This document shows positions 1-12,783 of a stretch of 64,000 bases of DNA, piece after piece; position 1 is the stretch's first letter; every line of letters starts with the position of its first letter. The stretch comes from Neocallimastix lanati (nom. inval.). Taxonomy: Eukaryota; Neocallimastigomycota; Neocallimastigomycetes; Neocallimastigales; Neocallimastigaceae. Location of the stretch: the NCBI GenBank assembly GCA_016946835.1, contig JACVTC010000093.1:167501-231500 (forward strand), written 5' to 3'. The notes below the pieces were generated by a model. It was not told the DNA's origin, ran no database searches, and saw only the letters and a program-made list of their open reading frames with translations. The translations under genes and the position numbers were made by a program.

Positions 1-2160
1 TAAAATTATATTCATTAGAAAGCCACGGACGAGAACTACAACATATGTTAAAATCAACCTCATTGGACAACTAGAAGACGAGATATTGAACTTTAAATAT
101 ATTTTAAATATAAAAAATAATTTTATTATTTTAAATAAGACCTTAAATTATTAATTAGAAATTTATATAGATAAAATCTCTGAACTTGAAATTTATATTA
201 TTAATTTTTATAAATAAATATTGTTAATTAAAAATACAGAATTAGTTATTAGTAATAGTTTTATAATATCTTAAATAAGTTTATAAGTTTTATATATTTT
301 ATTATAATATAACTTTATTCAATCATTTTCTAAACAATTATACGAAATTCTTTATCATTCTAAAGATTTCCGAAAGAGAATTTTTAATTAGTTTTAATAT
401 TTTATTTTATGTTATTTTATTTTATTTTATATTAATTTATTATTAAATTAGTTTTAGTATTAAATTGTTTTATGAATAATTATATAGTTATTTTATTAAA
501 AGATTCTTATCAATATTATTTTATTATTATATTTTATATAGTTTATATATATGTATAAATATATTAAGATTAAAATGTATTATTTACTTATATTGTTAAT
601 AATTATTTTAGTTTAGTATAAAAAAGATTTGAAATTCCATCCTTTGAATTCTTTGTAAGATTATTAACTAACAAACTTTAAATTAACATAAAGTTAATAC
701 ATTAATTATAACAATAGTAATTTTTAATATTAATTTTAGTAACTTTTATTCTTATTTAAATATATATTAAATAAAGTTCTAATAAAACATAAATCTTAAA
801 GATTGAATTCTTAATTATAAAACTCTGTGTGTATTATTTATTAATTAAACTCAATTAAATTGTTATAATTAAAAGAATTTAACCCTTACCAGGAAAGATT
901 TAACAAGAGTCTTACCTACCTTACCAATAATTTCACAAAAATATTATTAATATTAACTAAATTAAATGATAAATATTAAAATATTAAAATAATTATAAAA
1001 TTAGTTATAATAAATTCGATAAATGTATTGTAATAAAATGAACTTTTATAATATTTAAATAATTTATTATATATTTTATTATTAAATTTTTATTATTAAA
1101 TTTTTATTATTAAATTTTTATTATTAAATCTAATCCAATCAAATAACTATTTTAATTGTATAAAAAGAACAAAGTAGTACAATACATTAGTTCTCTCTCT
1201 TTTTTTCTTACAAATACAACTTTATTATTGTATTATTCTTTTGTTATTTTAGAGTTAAATAATAATTTTAGATAATTAAATTGAAATAAAATTAGTTTAA
1301 ATAATTAAATAAAATTAGTTTAAATAATTAAATCAGAATAGTTAAAATAATAAAATTAGAATAGATTAAATAATAAAAATAAAATAGTTTATTTTAAATA
1401 AATTAAATTAAAAATAATTTGAGTGTTGTTTTAAGTGTTTTAAGATTTTAGTGTTTAATGTTTAGAGTTAATAATTATTGTTGAACAATTAGATTATTTA
1501 GATTAGGTTAAAAATTATTTTTAGTTATTTTACTTTAAATTATTTAATATTTAGATTTTTAAATTAGAATAATAAATTAGAATAATAGAATAGAATATAA
1601 AATTTTCTTTAGTTATTAGAATATATTATTTTATTATTAAAAATCTTCAAGACTGTACCATTTCGATAAAGAATGAAAATTAAAAATTATAAATAATTAT
1701 AAAACGGAATTTAAAAATAATAAATAATTAATTAATAATAAAATAATTAACTTTTAGATTATAAACATTTAAATTATAAGAATATTAAATATTTAAATAA
1801 TGCAAAATTAATAATAATTAGATTAAAATGATATAATATAAACAATATTTGTTTATTTAATAGCTTATTATTAATAATTTAATTTATTGTTTATAAACAG
1901 AGTATTAATATAAAAATTAATATAAAGAGAAATAAAAATTAATAGTTTTAAAAATTGTTCCTAATTAGCCATAATAAAAATTAGATTATATTTTTAATAA
2001 AATAAAATGTATTAATCAATAACTAATTAATTTATTTATTTTAAATCAATAAAATATTTAAATAAAAATTAAAATTACTTTTATTTTTTTTTATTAATTA
2101 GTATATAGTTAAACATGAAAATAAAGACTTTTAGTAAGAAATTACTAAATTAACTTTATT
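1..2160. other. AT-rich intergenic DNA, no gene seen
   Basis: I see no convincing reading frame on either strand. The first 90 bases have a higher GC content than what follows and could be the edge of a decayed element cut by the window start. At about 1070-1130 a 14-base motif (TTTTTATTATTAAA) is repeated about four times in tandem. A patch near 880-935 is slightly richer in C and could be decayed element sequence, but I cannot assign it. Confidence 0.6.
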
Positions 2161-3709
2161 TCCAATATGTTTCATTTTAATACAATACATACTTATGGAA
2201 ATTATTTATACAATAAAACTCCTCATCAAATTTCTAATAGCAATATTCCAGATTAATGTTTTTATGATCAAAACAAAGGAAAATTTCATTCTAATTTTAA
2301 TAAATGAATTTTTCTTGGATTTGACGAAAAAACTTATAGTTATTTAATTATGGATTTCAATAATTATAATCTACGTTCCGTCAGAGAAATATTCTGCATT
2401 GAAGATAAACCTGCAAATATTTCTTTATCTAATTCAGCTGCAGATAAAAATGAATACCCAACATTTTTAAAATTTGACTTTAATTTCAGTAAATATTCTA
2501 CAATTAAGAAAGATTTCTATTTCCAAAATAATGGAAATAATTCAGACATTAATAAAAATAACTCAGAAATAATAAAAATAATTCATAAAACAATAAAATT
2601 ATTTCAGACAATAAACCTATAAATAATGACGATATCAAAACTAAACAAAATAATAATTATTATTAAAGAAAATAATAATCCTGACAGTAGAGTTAACAAT
2701 AAGAAAGACAATAATATCAATATTATTTCTAATAATCCTGGAGATAGAAAGGACGATTTCTACTCAGTTGATGGTAATGAAGATGAAAATTTTTCAAAAA
2801 ATGAAAAAAATTTTATTAATAAAAATTTGAACGATTTTGACATAAAAAATGATAGTTCTGAAAAATTTAATATAATTAACCGAAATAATAATAATTTAAA
2901 TTCTGACAATTCTATTAATATGAATCAAAATAATAATAAATTGAGTTCAAAATTTAATATTTATCATAAAAATCTTAATAATCCAAAATTGAATATTCAA
3001 AATAATAAAGATTTAAGTTCACTAAATAATAATAATATATTATCTAATAATCAAAATATTAATAATGAAAATAATTTATATTCAATTTCAAATAATTTAA
3101 TTTTTAACAATATAATATATATAAATCAAAATAATTTTAATTTAAACTCTAATAATTATGATTTAAATAATAATAACAATCCTTCAAGTTCTTCAAATAT
3201 TTATTATAAATCTAATAAAAATCCTTTTATTAATTCTCATTTTTCTCCATTCAAAAGAAAAATATACAAAAATCATTTTTATAATAATAAACATAAACAT
3301 TACAAAATTTTAAATAAAAATAGTAATAAATCAAATATTTTAAATAATAATGATTTTTCAAATAAATTTATTGCTAATAATTACAAATATTCCTTTAAAT
3401 TATTATAATGTAGTAAATTGTAAAGACCACTTAGAATGGGAAAATGCAATTAATGTTGAATTAAATAATTTATATAACAATAAAATTTTCTCATTCGTCA
3501 AATTTGTCCCAAAAAATAAAAATTTAATTTCAACAAAGTGGGTATTTACTAACAAAATTGGTCTGGATAAAGTTGTTAAAAGAAAGACTCTACGATGTCA
3601 TCATGGAAAACAGAATAATCGTCCATTACTTTCTGTAATTGAAGATTTTCTTCGATATTGGTACTTGGGATATTTTGTGGAATGCTATAAGCTAATAACT
3701 TCCATATAA
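2160..3709 (+). pseudogene. Ty1/copia retrotransposon pol remnant
   Basis: This is a decayed copia-type polyprotein. Around 2190-2345 the frame resembles the C-terminal end of copia integrase (a NKTPHQI-like motif, then IFLGFDEKTYSYLI) but carries stop codons. 2350-2622 continues it, and 2626-3408 in the same frame, after one stop, is an Asn-rich linker of about 260 codons. After a frameshift near 3400 comes the opening of the copia reverse transcriptase (WENAINVELNNL, then STKWVFTNK), from about 3430 to 3590. Similarity stops there, before the catalytic part of RT, so the element is truncated. The last about 110 bases are open but not RT-like. I infer a dead insertion, because no frame spans the domains and the YVDD region is absent. 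The family assignment rests on the order integrase end, linker, RT start, which is specific to copia elements. Confidence 0.82.
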
Positions 3710-3721
3710 TAATTAATTGCA

Positions 3722-3802
3722 GCACTCATTGTAATCCTTTTAAAGTTCAGTAGAATAGCGGTACTCGTGGAAATCCTTTTTAAGTTAAGTAGAACAGCAG
3801 TT
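3722..3802. repeat. Imperfect tandem duplication, unit about 40 bp
   Basis: Two adjacent copies are visible. One has CACTCATTGTAATCCTTTT followed by a GTTCAGTAGAATAGCGG-like end. The next has TACTCGTGGAAATCCTTTTT followed by AGTTAAGTAGAACAGCAG. They differ at several positions, so the duplication is old. It lies just after the truncated copia sequence and may belong to it. Confidence 0.55.
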
Positions 3803-3839
3803 CATCTAAGATTGAAATTCCACCAAAAAGGAAACTATT

Positions 3840-4318
3840 ATAGACTTATGAAATTTTCATATCTTAATCTATTATTAAAATACTATTTAAATATTTAAAA
3901 AGTAAACAAAAAAAAAATAAAAACCAAATTATAAAAAAAAAATAAATCTCTTATTATTTAAAAAATTAAATCTTATGTCATACCTTATATTTTCATATCT
4001 TCTTACGAATAAATATTTTTCGTTTACTTTTTATTTACATCAGAAGTATTGCACGTAAAGAAAAACCAGTTACTATGAGTATTCTTTTTAATATTTCCTT
4101 TATATTTTATATAATTATTTGATTTTATTTAATAATATTTTTAATGAAGTTATCAGATTATTAAAATATTAATAATATTACGAAGATTATTTAAAACTGT
4201 TAATTCATTATTCTTTTATACGTAAGGACTAAAATAAACAAATAAACAATTAAAAAATTATAATAATAAATACAAAATAAACAATTAAAGTTTAAAAAGT
4301 ATAAATTATATTCAACAA

Positions 4319-4379
<61 letters not shown>

Positions 4380-4520
4380 TAATAATATTTAATAATATAT
4401 ATATTGTAAAAAGGATTTTGAGGCATATGATCATACTAAATAATAATTAATTTATTATGGTAATGAGGCTTGTACAGCTCATCGAGTTATATCCTTTACA
4501 AAGAAATGCTAAGATTTTAA
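3840..4520. other. AT-rich intergenic DNA with a TTA microsatellite
   Basis: There is no gene. A (TTA)n microsatellite occupies about 4320-4379. A small patch at 4418-4510 has a higher GC content and runs into the dispersed repeat that starts at 4521, so it may be part of the same old element. Confidence 0.6.
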
Positions 4521-4713
4521 TTGAATTTCAATTTAATTCAATTTCAATTTCAATAATTCAGTTATTTGAATTTCAATATTAATAAATAATAATATTAAAT
4601 TAACTTTATTAAATATTTATAAAATAGTCTGGGCCAACTAATTGACTAAATATTATTAACCTTTTGAAATTAATTTTATATATTAAATAATGTAAGCACG
4701 TTACTGTCATATT
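4521..4713. repeat. LTR-like dispersed repeat, copy 1
   Basis: This stretch is repeated in the same orientation at 7627-7828. Shared landmarks in order are TTCAGTTATTTGAATTTC, a run of AATATTAATAAATAATAAT, GCCAACTAATT, then TATATTAAATAATGTAA and ACTGTCATATT. Copies differ by small indels. Length and spacing (about 3.1 kb) fit a pair of LTRs or two solo LTRs of the same family, but I could not mark TG...CA ends or a target-site duplication. Confidence 0.55.
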
Positions 4714-6338
4714 AAATTAAATTCTATATTAATTTATTATTAAAATCTTTACTTATTATATTTTAATTATAAAATATTATATTAGATTCTTATATTTTAT
4801 TTATATTAAATATTTATATTATTATCTTATTTTATATTATCAATATCAAACTTATATTAATACTATTACATATTCATATTAATAATTAATATTTTAATAA
4901 TTAATAATTTTATATAAATACATGTTTAAATCTTTCGATTAATCCTTTGTAGGATTATTGCAATTTAAATTATAGTAATAATTATATTAAATAATCATAT
5001 ATTAAAATATTATAAAGATTAAATAAAATTTATTTTTTAATAAAAATTTATTTATAAATTTACTAAATAACAATATGTTTTAAATAAAAGTAAATTTAAG
5101 TTATTAATTTTAATAAATTACTATAATTTGGCATCTTGACCTAATCGTTAAGACCAAATTATCTTAAGACTTTGACAATTCTTTTTAAAAAATGATTTAC
5201 ATCATCTATTAATTTCAATTACAATCTTATAATATCGAGATATTTGACCAATAATTAAAAATAAAAAATTACAATTTTATTAATGTAAAAATCATAAATT
5301 TAAAAAGGACTTCAATTCTCTAATTAATCTATGAGTTAGTTTTAATAAATTTAATTTAAAAATTGTTAACCCTTTAATATTATTTATAAATAATCTTAAA
5401 AATCATAAAATCACAAAAAAAAAAGTTTGAATCTCAAAATGTATTTCTGCTATTTATGTAATTAATATCATTAAAATTTCTATTTTTAGTGAAAAATGCG
5501 AATTATTATAATCATCCCATGTTTTTATAGGACTTTTGGTTATAGAAAAAATTCGATTTTCAAGATTATTTGTTAATAAATTCATTTTGTTAAATATTAA
5601 TTAATAGTAAAAATTAATACTTTTATAATTATTCTTATTTAATAATTAACTTATGAGCATAGAGTTTAATAAATTTGACATTTATAATTATTAATTGAAA
5701 TATTTTAACATTTAATTTTTACTATATTATGAGAAATATTATTATTAGTTTAAAATTGAAATTTAAGTAATTTTAAATGATTATTTAGTTAAAGTTAGAA
5801 TATTAGTTTTAAATGATTAATCACTTAAAGAAAGAATAGATATTTTAAAAGATTATGCTATTAAATACGTTATATAGCATATATGCATATGAAATATATA
5901 TATAATATGTAACATCTATGAAATATATACAATATTTTATCAAGTATATATAAAATACTTCATGAAAAATACACATTCATCATATATATATGTATATTAT
6001 ATGCCCTTTTTAAGAATCTCTAATATATTTAAAATTTTTTAAGCATAAATACTATTCATCAATAATCAATAATAAATTAAATTGTTATTTTATGATTAAT
6101 TAATTATTATTAATTAAAATGTTTATTTTATTTTTCTTATTTTTATTTTTTTTTTATTTAATTAAATTATATAACATTATATAATTTTATTTTCAAAGTA
6201 ATTAGAATTAGAATTGATGTATTAAAATAGAAAAAAAAATACAATCTAATCAGTAGAAAAATAAATTTTTTAAAATATAATTATTTTTAATAATAGAAAT
6301 TATACAAAAAATAAAAAAGAAAAAAAAAATTCATTTAA
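4714..6338. other. AT-rich DNA between the LTR-like repeats, no gene seen
   Basis: No coding frame stands out. A short inverted repeat (AATTTGG ... CCAAATT) lies at about 5126-5161. The rest is simple AT sequence. If the repeats at 4521 and 7627 are one element's LTRs, the internal domain has lost all recognisable coding content. Confidence 0.5.
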
Positions 6339-6411
6339 TGTGAAGTGTGAGGTTCAAACTCACAACCTTAAGATTATGAGACTTACGCGCTGCCGACTGC
6401 GCCAACTTCGC
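6339..6411 (-). tRNA. tRNA-Met (CAT), elongator type
   Basis: The minus strand folds into a 73-nt cloverleaf without an intron. The acceptor GCGAAGT pairs with ACTTCAC, with one mismatch (C2 against A71), and the discriminator is A. The D stem is GCGC/GCGC. The anticodon loop is CTCATAA with anticodon CAT, on a stem that has the U31-U39 apposition also found in other eukaryotic elongator tRNA-Met genes. The T arm is GTGAG-TTTGAAC-CTCAC. The A-box and B-box (GGTTTGAACCTC-like) are intact, so transcription by RNA polymerase III is plausible. The elongator rather than initiator call rests on the TTTGAAC T loop and the absence of the three G-C pairs typical of initiators at the base of the anticodon stem. 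The acceptor mismatch leaves some chance that this is a decaying copy. Confidence 0.88.
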
Positions 6412-7626
6412 TTCTTAAAATTTATAAAAGGTGAGTTTATTATTAACTAAAATAACGAATAATAACTAATTTTAAATGCTAAGATAACTTAACACCTCTC
6501 TATTCGAGTTGTTAGTATTAAACACTAGAATTAATTTTAATTATAATTATTTATTACTATTACACTAGAAAATAGCGCAGCACTTTATAACTCTATCTGT
6601 TATTAGTTACTGGGCTTACACAGGGTAATTTATTTATTTAATAATTATATTTTTATTTATTAATATTAATATTTATTTTTAACAATTTACGTTAATAGTA
6701 ACGCTAGTGCGTTACAGTTACAAGTTCAATTAATATTTATACATGTTAATAATCTTATGATTGGTAAATAATTTAATTTAACTTAGTTTACTAATCACTA
6801 AATAAAAATATATTTAACTAAATATTTAACTATATACTATATATTAAATATTTAACTATGTAATTAATTATAAAAATAATAAAATTTAATGTACGAAATT
6901 AATAAAAGATTTTATTTGATTAGCCGAAACTGCTAACTGTTTAGAGATACGTTACGTAACCAAAGAACTATCATTGGATAGGCTTGAAGTTACCATGTAT
7001 CTGTTACAAAATTTTTTATGTAAGAAATAATAATTATTTATTAATAAATAATTACTATTTCTTAGTCTGTTAAGGACTTCGTTCATTTCGAAAGGATTAT
7101 TAGGATTAGGTTGGAATATTTATTATTATAAGGATCATATTTTATTTAATATTTTTTATTTAATGATTTTATTTAATAATTTTATTATATGATCATTAAG
7201 CCTTAACCTTAATGATCTCTCGAAGAATTCAATCTACACGAATATCTTCGAGTATTTATACATTTTAAAATTACATTACAATACATTTTCAAATACATTA
7301 ATTATGAAATTTAATACATGATGATTTAATTATTTAATATATTAATTTAGGATTTAATTTAATTATAAATTATAATAATTTAGATTGATTAGTTAGTTAT
7401 ATAATTATAAGAGAAATTATTAATTAACCCTATTATTTAATTATAATTAAGTCGAATTTTGGAGTTAAAACGAATAACTCATATTCAAATGAATGAATAA
7501 TAATAATTTCAATAATTTCTAATGATAAATAAAATTTAATTAATATAATATAATAAATGAAATTATTAATTTAAAATATATAATTCGACTTATTATCTTA
7601 ATATATAATCTATGTTAAGATAATAA
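6412..7626. other. AT-rich DNA upstream of the tRNA gene, no gene seen
   Basis: I find no coding frame. Several short patches have more GC than the surroundings: 6480-6610, 6690-6725, 6920-7010 and 7060-7260. They look like eroded transposon or LTR sequence rather than genes. This is the 5' side of the minus-strand tRNA, a preferred landing zone for Ty3-like elements in other fungi. Confidence 0.5.
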
Positions 7627-7828
7627 CTGAATTTCAATTCAATTTCAGTAATTCAGTTATTTGAATTTCAATATTAATAAATAATAATATAATAATTATT
7701 ATTATATTAACTTTATTAAAATATTTAGTCTAAAATATTTAGTCTAGGCCAACTAATTAACAAAATATTATTATTATATTGAAATTAATCTTATATATTA
7801 AATAATGTAAATACGTGACTGTCATATT
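7627..7828. repeat. LTR-like dispersed repeat, copy 2
   Basis: This is the second copy of the repeat described at 4521, in the same orientation. It contains a small internal duplication (AAAATATTTAGTCT occurs twice near 7720-7745) and an extra ATAATTATTATTAT insertion. It ends at ACTGTCATATTGATATGCGGG. 7840-7970 has further moderate-GC sequence that could be the continuation of the same element. Confidence 0.55.
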
Positions 7829-8460
7829 GATATGCGGGACTTTTATGTGCTACTAATTTTTAATAGTATCGTTATATTTAATTAACCTTTATTAATATAT
7901 TTTAATTTATAAAACCCAATTAACCAAGGGTCTTCTCTAAACTACAATAAAGAAGGGTAGTTATTAGGAAATCTTTATAATAATTAAATATTAATAATAA
8001 TAAATATACATTTAAATATATTATATCGGAGTATAGTATAATATATAATAAATATATATTAAAATAATAAATATATATTAAAATAATAAATATATATTAA
8101 AATAATAAATATAATAAATATAACTATATAATTCTTAAAATGAAAATAAGAATAATAAAGTTAAATATATAAGAATATAATTATATAATAAATATGAATA
8201 TAATAAATAATATCAACTATATATATATTTAATTATAATTAAAATAACTAAAACTATTTCATTATATTATAATATATAGAAGTATTATGTGTTTTTAATA
8301 TAAACTTTAAAATAAATATGAATAGTTATTTTTTATAATTTGATAGTTCATAACATAATAAGAACTATTTAATAAAAGATTTTTAATAAACCAATTATTT
8401 TTAATAAAAAGAAATTATTTTATAATAGTGTTTTTGTATTATTATAATCTGTTTTAACAT
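7829..8460. other. AT-rich DNA, no gene seen
   Basis: Simple AT sequence includes four copies of an AATAAATATATATTAAAAT-like unit at about 8047-8110. No coding frame or RNA is recognisable. Confidence 0.55.
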
Positions 8461-10990
8461 AAAACACTTTATAGCCTATTTCTCGGTTTCTATTTTCCAC
8501 TAAACCATTTAGAAGGTGGATGATAACTAGCAACAAAATGAATGTAAACTCCATATAAATCTAAGAAAATTTTTGTATAATCACTGTTCAATTGTGGTCC
8601 ATTATCCATGTTAATTATTTAGGGGTAGTCCATGCCTACTAAACACATTCACTAAGAAATCAACCACATCTTGAGAAGTAACAGAAGGATAAGCTTCTGC
8701 TTCAGTCCATAAAGTGAAATAATCTACACAAACAATTATAATATTTATTACCTTTAGTAGTAGTTTTTTAAATGTCCAATAATATCTAGGCCCATTCTAA
8801 CAAATGGAGCTTCTACAGGAGTTCGAAATATTTCAACTAAATTAGAAAGGGCTCCGATCTATTAAGTTGACATATTTTACAAATAGATATATATATTTTT
8901 TTATATCTAAAATCATATTTTTCCAATAATAGTTTTTCTTAATTCTATCATACGTCTTTTTTAACCCTTCATGGCCGATTCTATGAGCCATTCCGATAAT
9001 TTTTATCTTTTCTAGATAATCATCTATCACTAGTCTTAATTTATCTTTATCTCTAATATATGTTTTATCATCTATTGTAACAATTCTATCTTTTAAAAAC
9101 TTTTTCATGAATTCCGAGACATATTTTTCATTTTCGGCTTCGTCCAAAAAGTTTGATTGATCATTTTCATTATTGTTATTACCAATAATAATTTCTACGT
9201 TATTTTCATCAACAATATTATTATTATTTTCAATATTGTTTCCCAAATTATTATTATTTTCTTCAACAATAGCATTTACTACAATATTTTCTTTTTTTTC
9301 TAATGCGAGATAATGCATCAGCAATAATATTCCTTTTCCCCTGGTTGGTAGACAACTTTTACTTGTAGTTGACTGAATAAATCACACCAACGAGCGTGTT
9401 TGCTAGTATTAGGTTCACATTTCATAATGATAGAGACTAAAGGTTGATGATCTGTATACAGTATTGTCTGGAACGGATTACCTAATATATATTGTTTAAA
9501 TTTATTGACACAAAAATATGCCGCAGTACCTTCTAATTCTGTTATCGGGTAATTAAGTTCTGACTTATGCAGGGAACGACTAATATAAAATACTGGGTGT
9601 TCTACTTCATCATTATATAGTTGCAATAAAACACCACCAATTCCTTGATAACTAGCATCAGTGCGTATAATAAATGGTTTTATCATAACGTGGATAACAC
9701 AAAATAGGTGCTTGACAAAGAGCTTCCTTTAATTTTTCTATACTAGTAGTATGCTCATTAGTCCATTCAAAAGTAGAATTTTTCCTTAGTAATTTGCATA
9801 ACGGGGAAGTTAATGTAGCATAATTTTCAATAAAAATTCCTATAGTAACCCACCATTCCAAGAAAAGAACGTAATTCCGTAACATTAGAAGGATTATCCA
9901 ATTTCTTTATTGCATCAATCTTCTTTTCTAGTGGTAATAATCCTTTGTTTGTTTGAAATCGTATGTCCTAAAGCCTCCACTTCAAAAACACAAAAATGAC
10001 ATTTCTCAATATTCATTTTTAATTTAAATTTTCTGAGAATTTTAAATACATTTGTTAGGTCGATTAAATGTTTGTTCAATGGAAGGTGAATAAACAATAA
10101 TATCGTCAAGATAAATCTGAACACATTTATTAATTAAGTCAAAGAAAATCCTATTCATTTCGCGTTGGAAGGTTGCCGGAGCATTAGTCAATCCAAAAGG
10201 CATTACCTTAAAGTAATAATTTCCAAATTTAGTTGTAAAAGAAGTAATTTCTTGGTCGCTTTCATACATGGGTATCTGGTGATACCCACTAAAAAGATCA
10301 ATAGTAGAAAATATTACTGCATCTTTTAATGCATCAAAAATTTCTTGAATTATAGGGATGGCATAAGCATCTTTTTTTGTTATTTTATTTAATAACCTAT
10401 AATCTATGCACAATCTCCATCTACCATTTTTCTTTGGCACTAAAATAATAGGTGAAGACCAAGGTAAAATGAGAAGGTGAGATTAATCCTTTGTCTATTA
10501 ATTTTTTTAATTCTTCTTTTAGTGCTAAAAGTTGTACCTGGGAGATCCTATATGCCTTTTGTTTTATTGGCTTGCTACCTTCTAGTAATTCAATATGGTG
10601 AGGTAGCAATTTGGATGGTTCTAAATCATCACTAGATATAGCTATTACATCTGAATATGAAGTTAATATGAATTTAATTTCATAATCATAGGAATTCCTA
10701 ATATAGCTTTTTACTTTATTATTTTTATCCGGAATTTCATCAAACAATTTCATATATTTACAGTTTATTTCTATACAAATATCAATTTTTACAGATGAAA
10801 CTCATTCGCAAATTTTTGTAATCTTTAGTTTCTAATACTTTATTTTTATTTCAAATAAGAGATTTGTTATATTGATAAATATATCTATAATTATGAATAT
10901 AATCTGTCATATTATCATAGGTATAACAATCTTTTTACAATAATCAATTTTCCATCTAATCCATAATCCTGTTGTTCCGTTATATTTAAT
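8460..10990 (-). pseudogene. Ty3/gypsy retrotransposon pol, broken by frameshifts
   Basis: Reading down from 10990 the minus strand carries a gypsy-type polyprotein in pieces. A decayed protease-end region lies at about 10990-10755. The RT start is at 10753-10421 and the RT core at 10440-10042, including VMPFGLTNAPATFQ and the catalytic YLDDIIVYS. RT/RNase H connection follows at 10124-9915, then RNase H at 9885-9318 (TDASYQGIGGVL and YTDHQPL). An Asn-rich spacer and the integrase zinc-binding region lie at 9324-8842, where H-x3-H is kept (HRIGHEG) but both partner cysteines have become F and Y. The integrase core is in shifted frames at about 8800-8460 (VDYFTLWTEAEAYPS, MDNGPQLNS and SYHPPS). 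Gag is not seen. At least four frameshifts and the lost zinc ligands make it non-functional. Assignment to Ty3/gypsy follows from the order RT, RNase H, integrase. Confidence 0.9.
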
Positions 10991-11380
10991 TCAGAAAAAT
11001 AAACAGTTATAACATTAATAATAAAAAAAAATGTAAAAAAAAAAATAATTATTTGTATATATATAAATCAATATTGTATATATTGATTTATATATTATCG
11101 TTGTAAATATCATTTTAAATAATTTAACCATATTAAAATTATAATAACTAATTAAATACTATATAGAATATATATAAATTATTAATACTTTCATAAAAAA
11201 TAAATAAATAAATAAATAAATATATATATATATATATGAATAGTGAATCACTAATGTGGATCACTAATTTTCTATTTTATTTTTAAATAAATTAAGATTA
11301 TAATAATATATATAATATATAATGCTAATTTAATTTTTTTTTTTGTATTATTATGTTTTCCCAATTTATTTTATTTTGGT

Positions 11381-11412
<32 letters not shown>

Positions 11413-12213
11413 TATTAATATTTTCATCAATTAAACAATGAAATGTATTACATTTCAGAATTTCTGAATGTTTAGCTTAATAAATAAAAATTTTAATACG
11501 TAATTTAACGCCCCTCATTTTTAAAATTAAAAAACTTTTTCAATATATATCAATATTTTTTAATACTATTTACTGATTTAAAATAATTTAAGCCACCTTT
11601 ACATCATCAGTATATTTTAATACGCCACATATCATTTAATGCCACTTTCCTAAATGTTAACATTCTGAAATTTAACAAATCCACCCAATAAAAAAAAAAA
11701 AAAAAGATAGTTTAATATATGCAATAATTACCTTAAATAGTTTATATATAGAAATAAATTTTATTTTATTGTACATATTAAATAATTAAAAATTAAAATT
11801 TTAATTATTATTAAATGTTTTTAGAAGGATAAAACAAAAATCTTTTTTTTTTAGATTATAATTTTTTATTAAATAAATTTTATTTATTTTATTATTTTAT
11901 TTATTTTATTTATTAATATTGTACAATGTTTTAGGAAATTAACATTTCTTTTACAGTATTTGTGAGTGAGTGACTTGATGAAGAATACAATGAAACTGTA
12001 TTTGACATGTACAAAATAGTTTATTTAGGGCAAGTTAACACAAGATTTAATGTTGTAATAATCTTTCAAATTCAATTAAATTTAAATCTATTTAAAAAAA
12101 AAAAAAAAATTAAATTTTGTTATTCATTTTAGAAAGTAAAATTGATTATTAAATTTTTTTTAATATAATTTAAAATTTTAGACAAATGATAATATATTAT
12201 ATCGAGAATTTTA

Positions 12214-12327
12214 TAATAATATAATATATAATAATATATAATAATATATAATAATATATAATAATATATAATAATATATAATAATATATAATAATATATA
12301 ATAATATATAATAATATATAATAATAT
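12214..12327. repeat. Tandem 10-bp repeat (ATAATATATA)n
   Basis: About eleven near-perfect copies of a 10-base unit, followed by ATAATATGTT. It is pure AT with no coding meaning. Confidence 0.9.
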
Positions 12328-12619
12328 GTTTTAGATAATTTTATAAATAATTTTAAATCATCATCATCATCATTTATATAATTAAATTTGTAATATTAAA
12401 TATTTAAAAATAAAAATAAAAATTCAAAAATTTTAATTTATAAATTAGCCAAAAAATTATATTAAATTTAAATTTTTTTTTTAATCCCTTTTTTCTAATA
12501 AACATTTTTAATAAGTTAAAAAATTAATATTTACTTAATTAAATATTAATATGCACAGAATTAATCATTATTAGAAAAATTAATATACTATTTTAAATTA
12601 ATATACTATTATGTAACCA

Positions 12620-12783
<164 letters not shown>

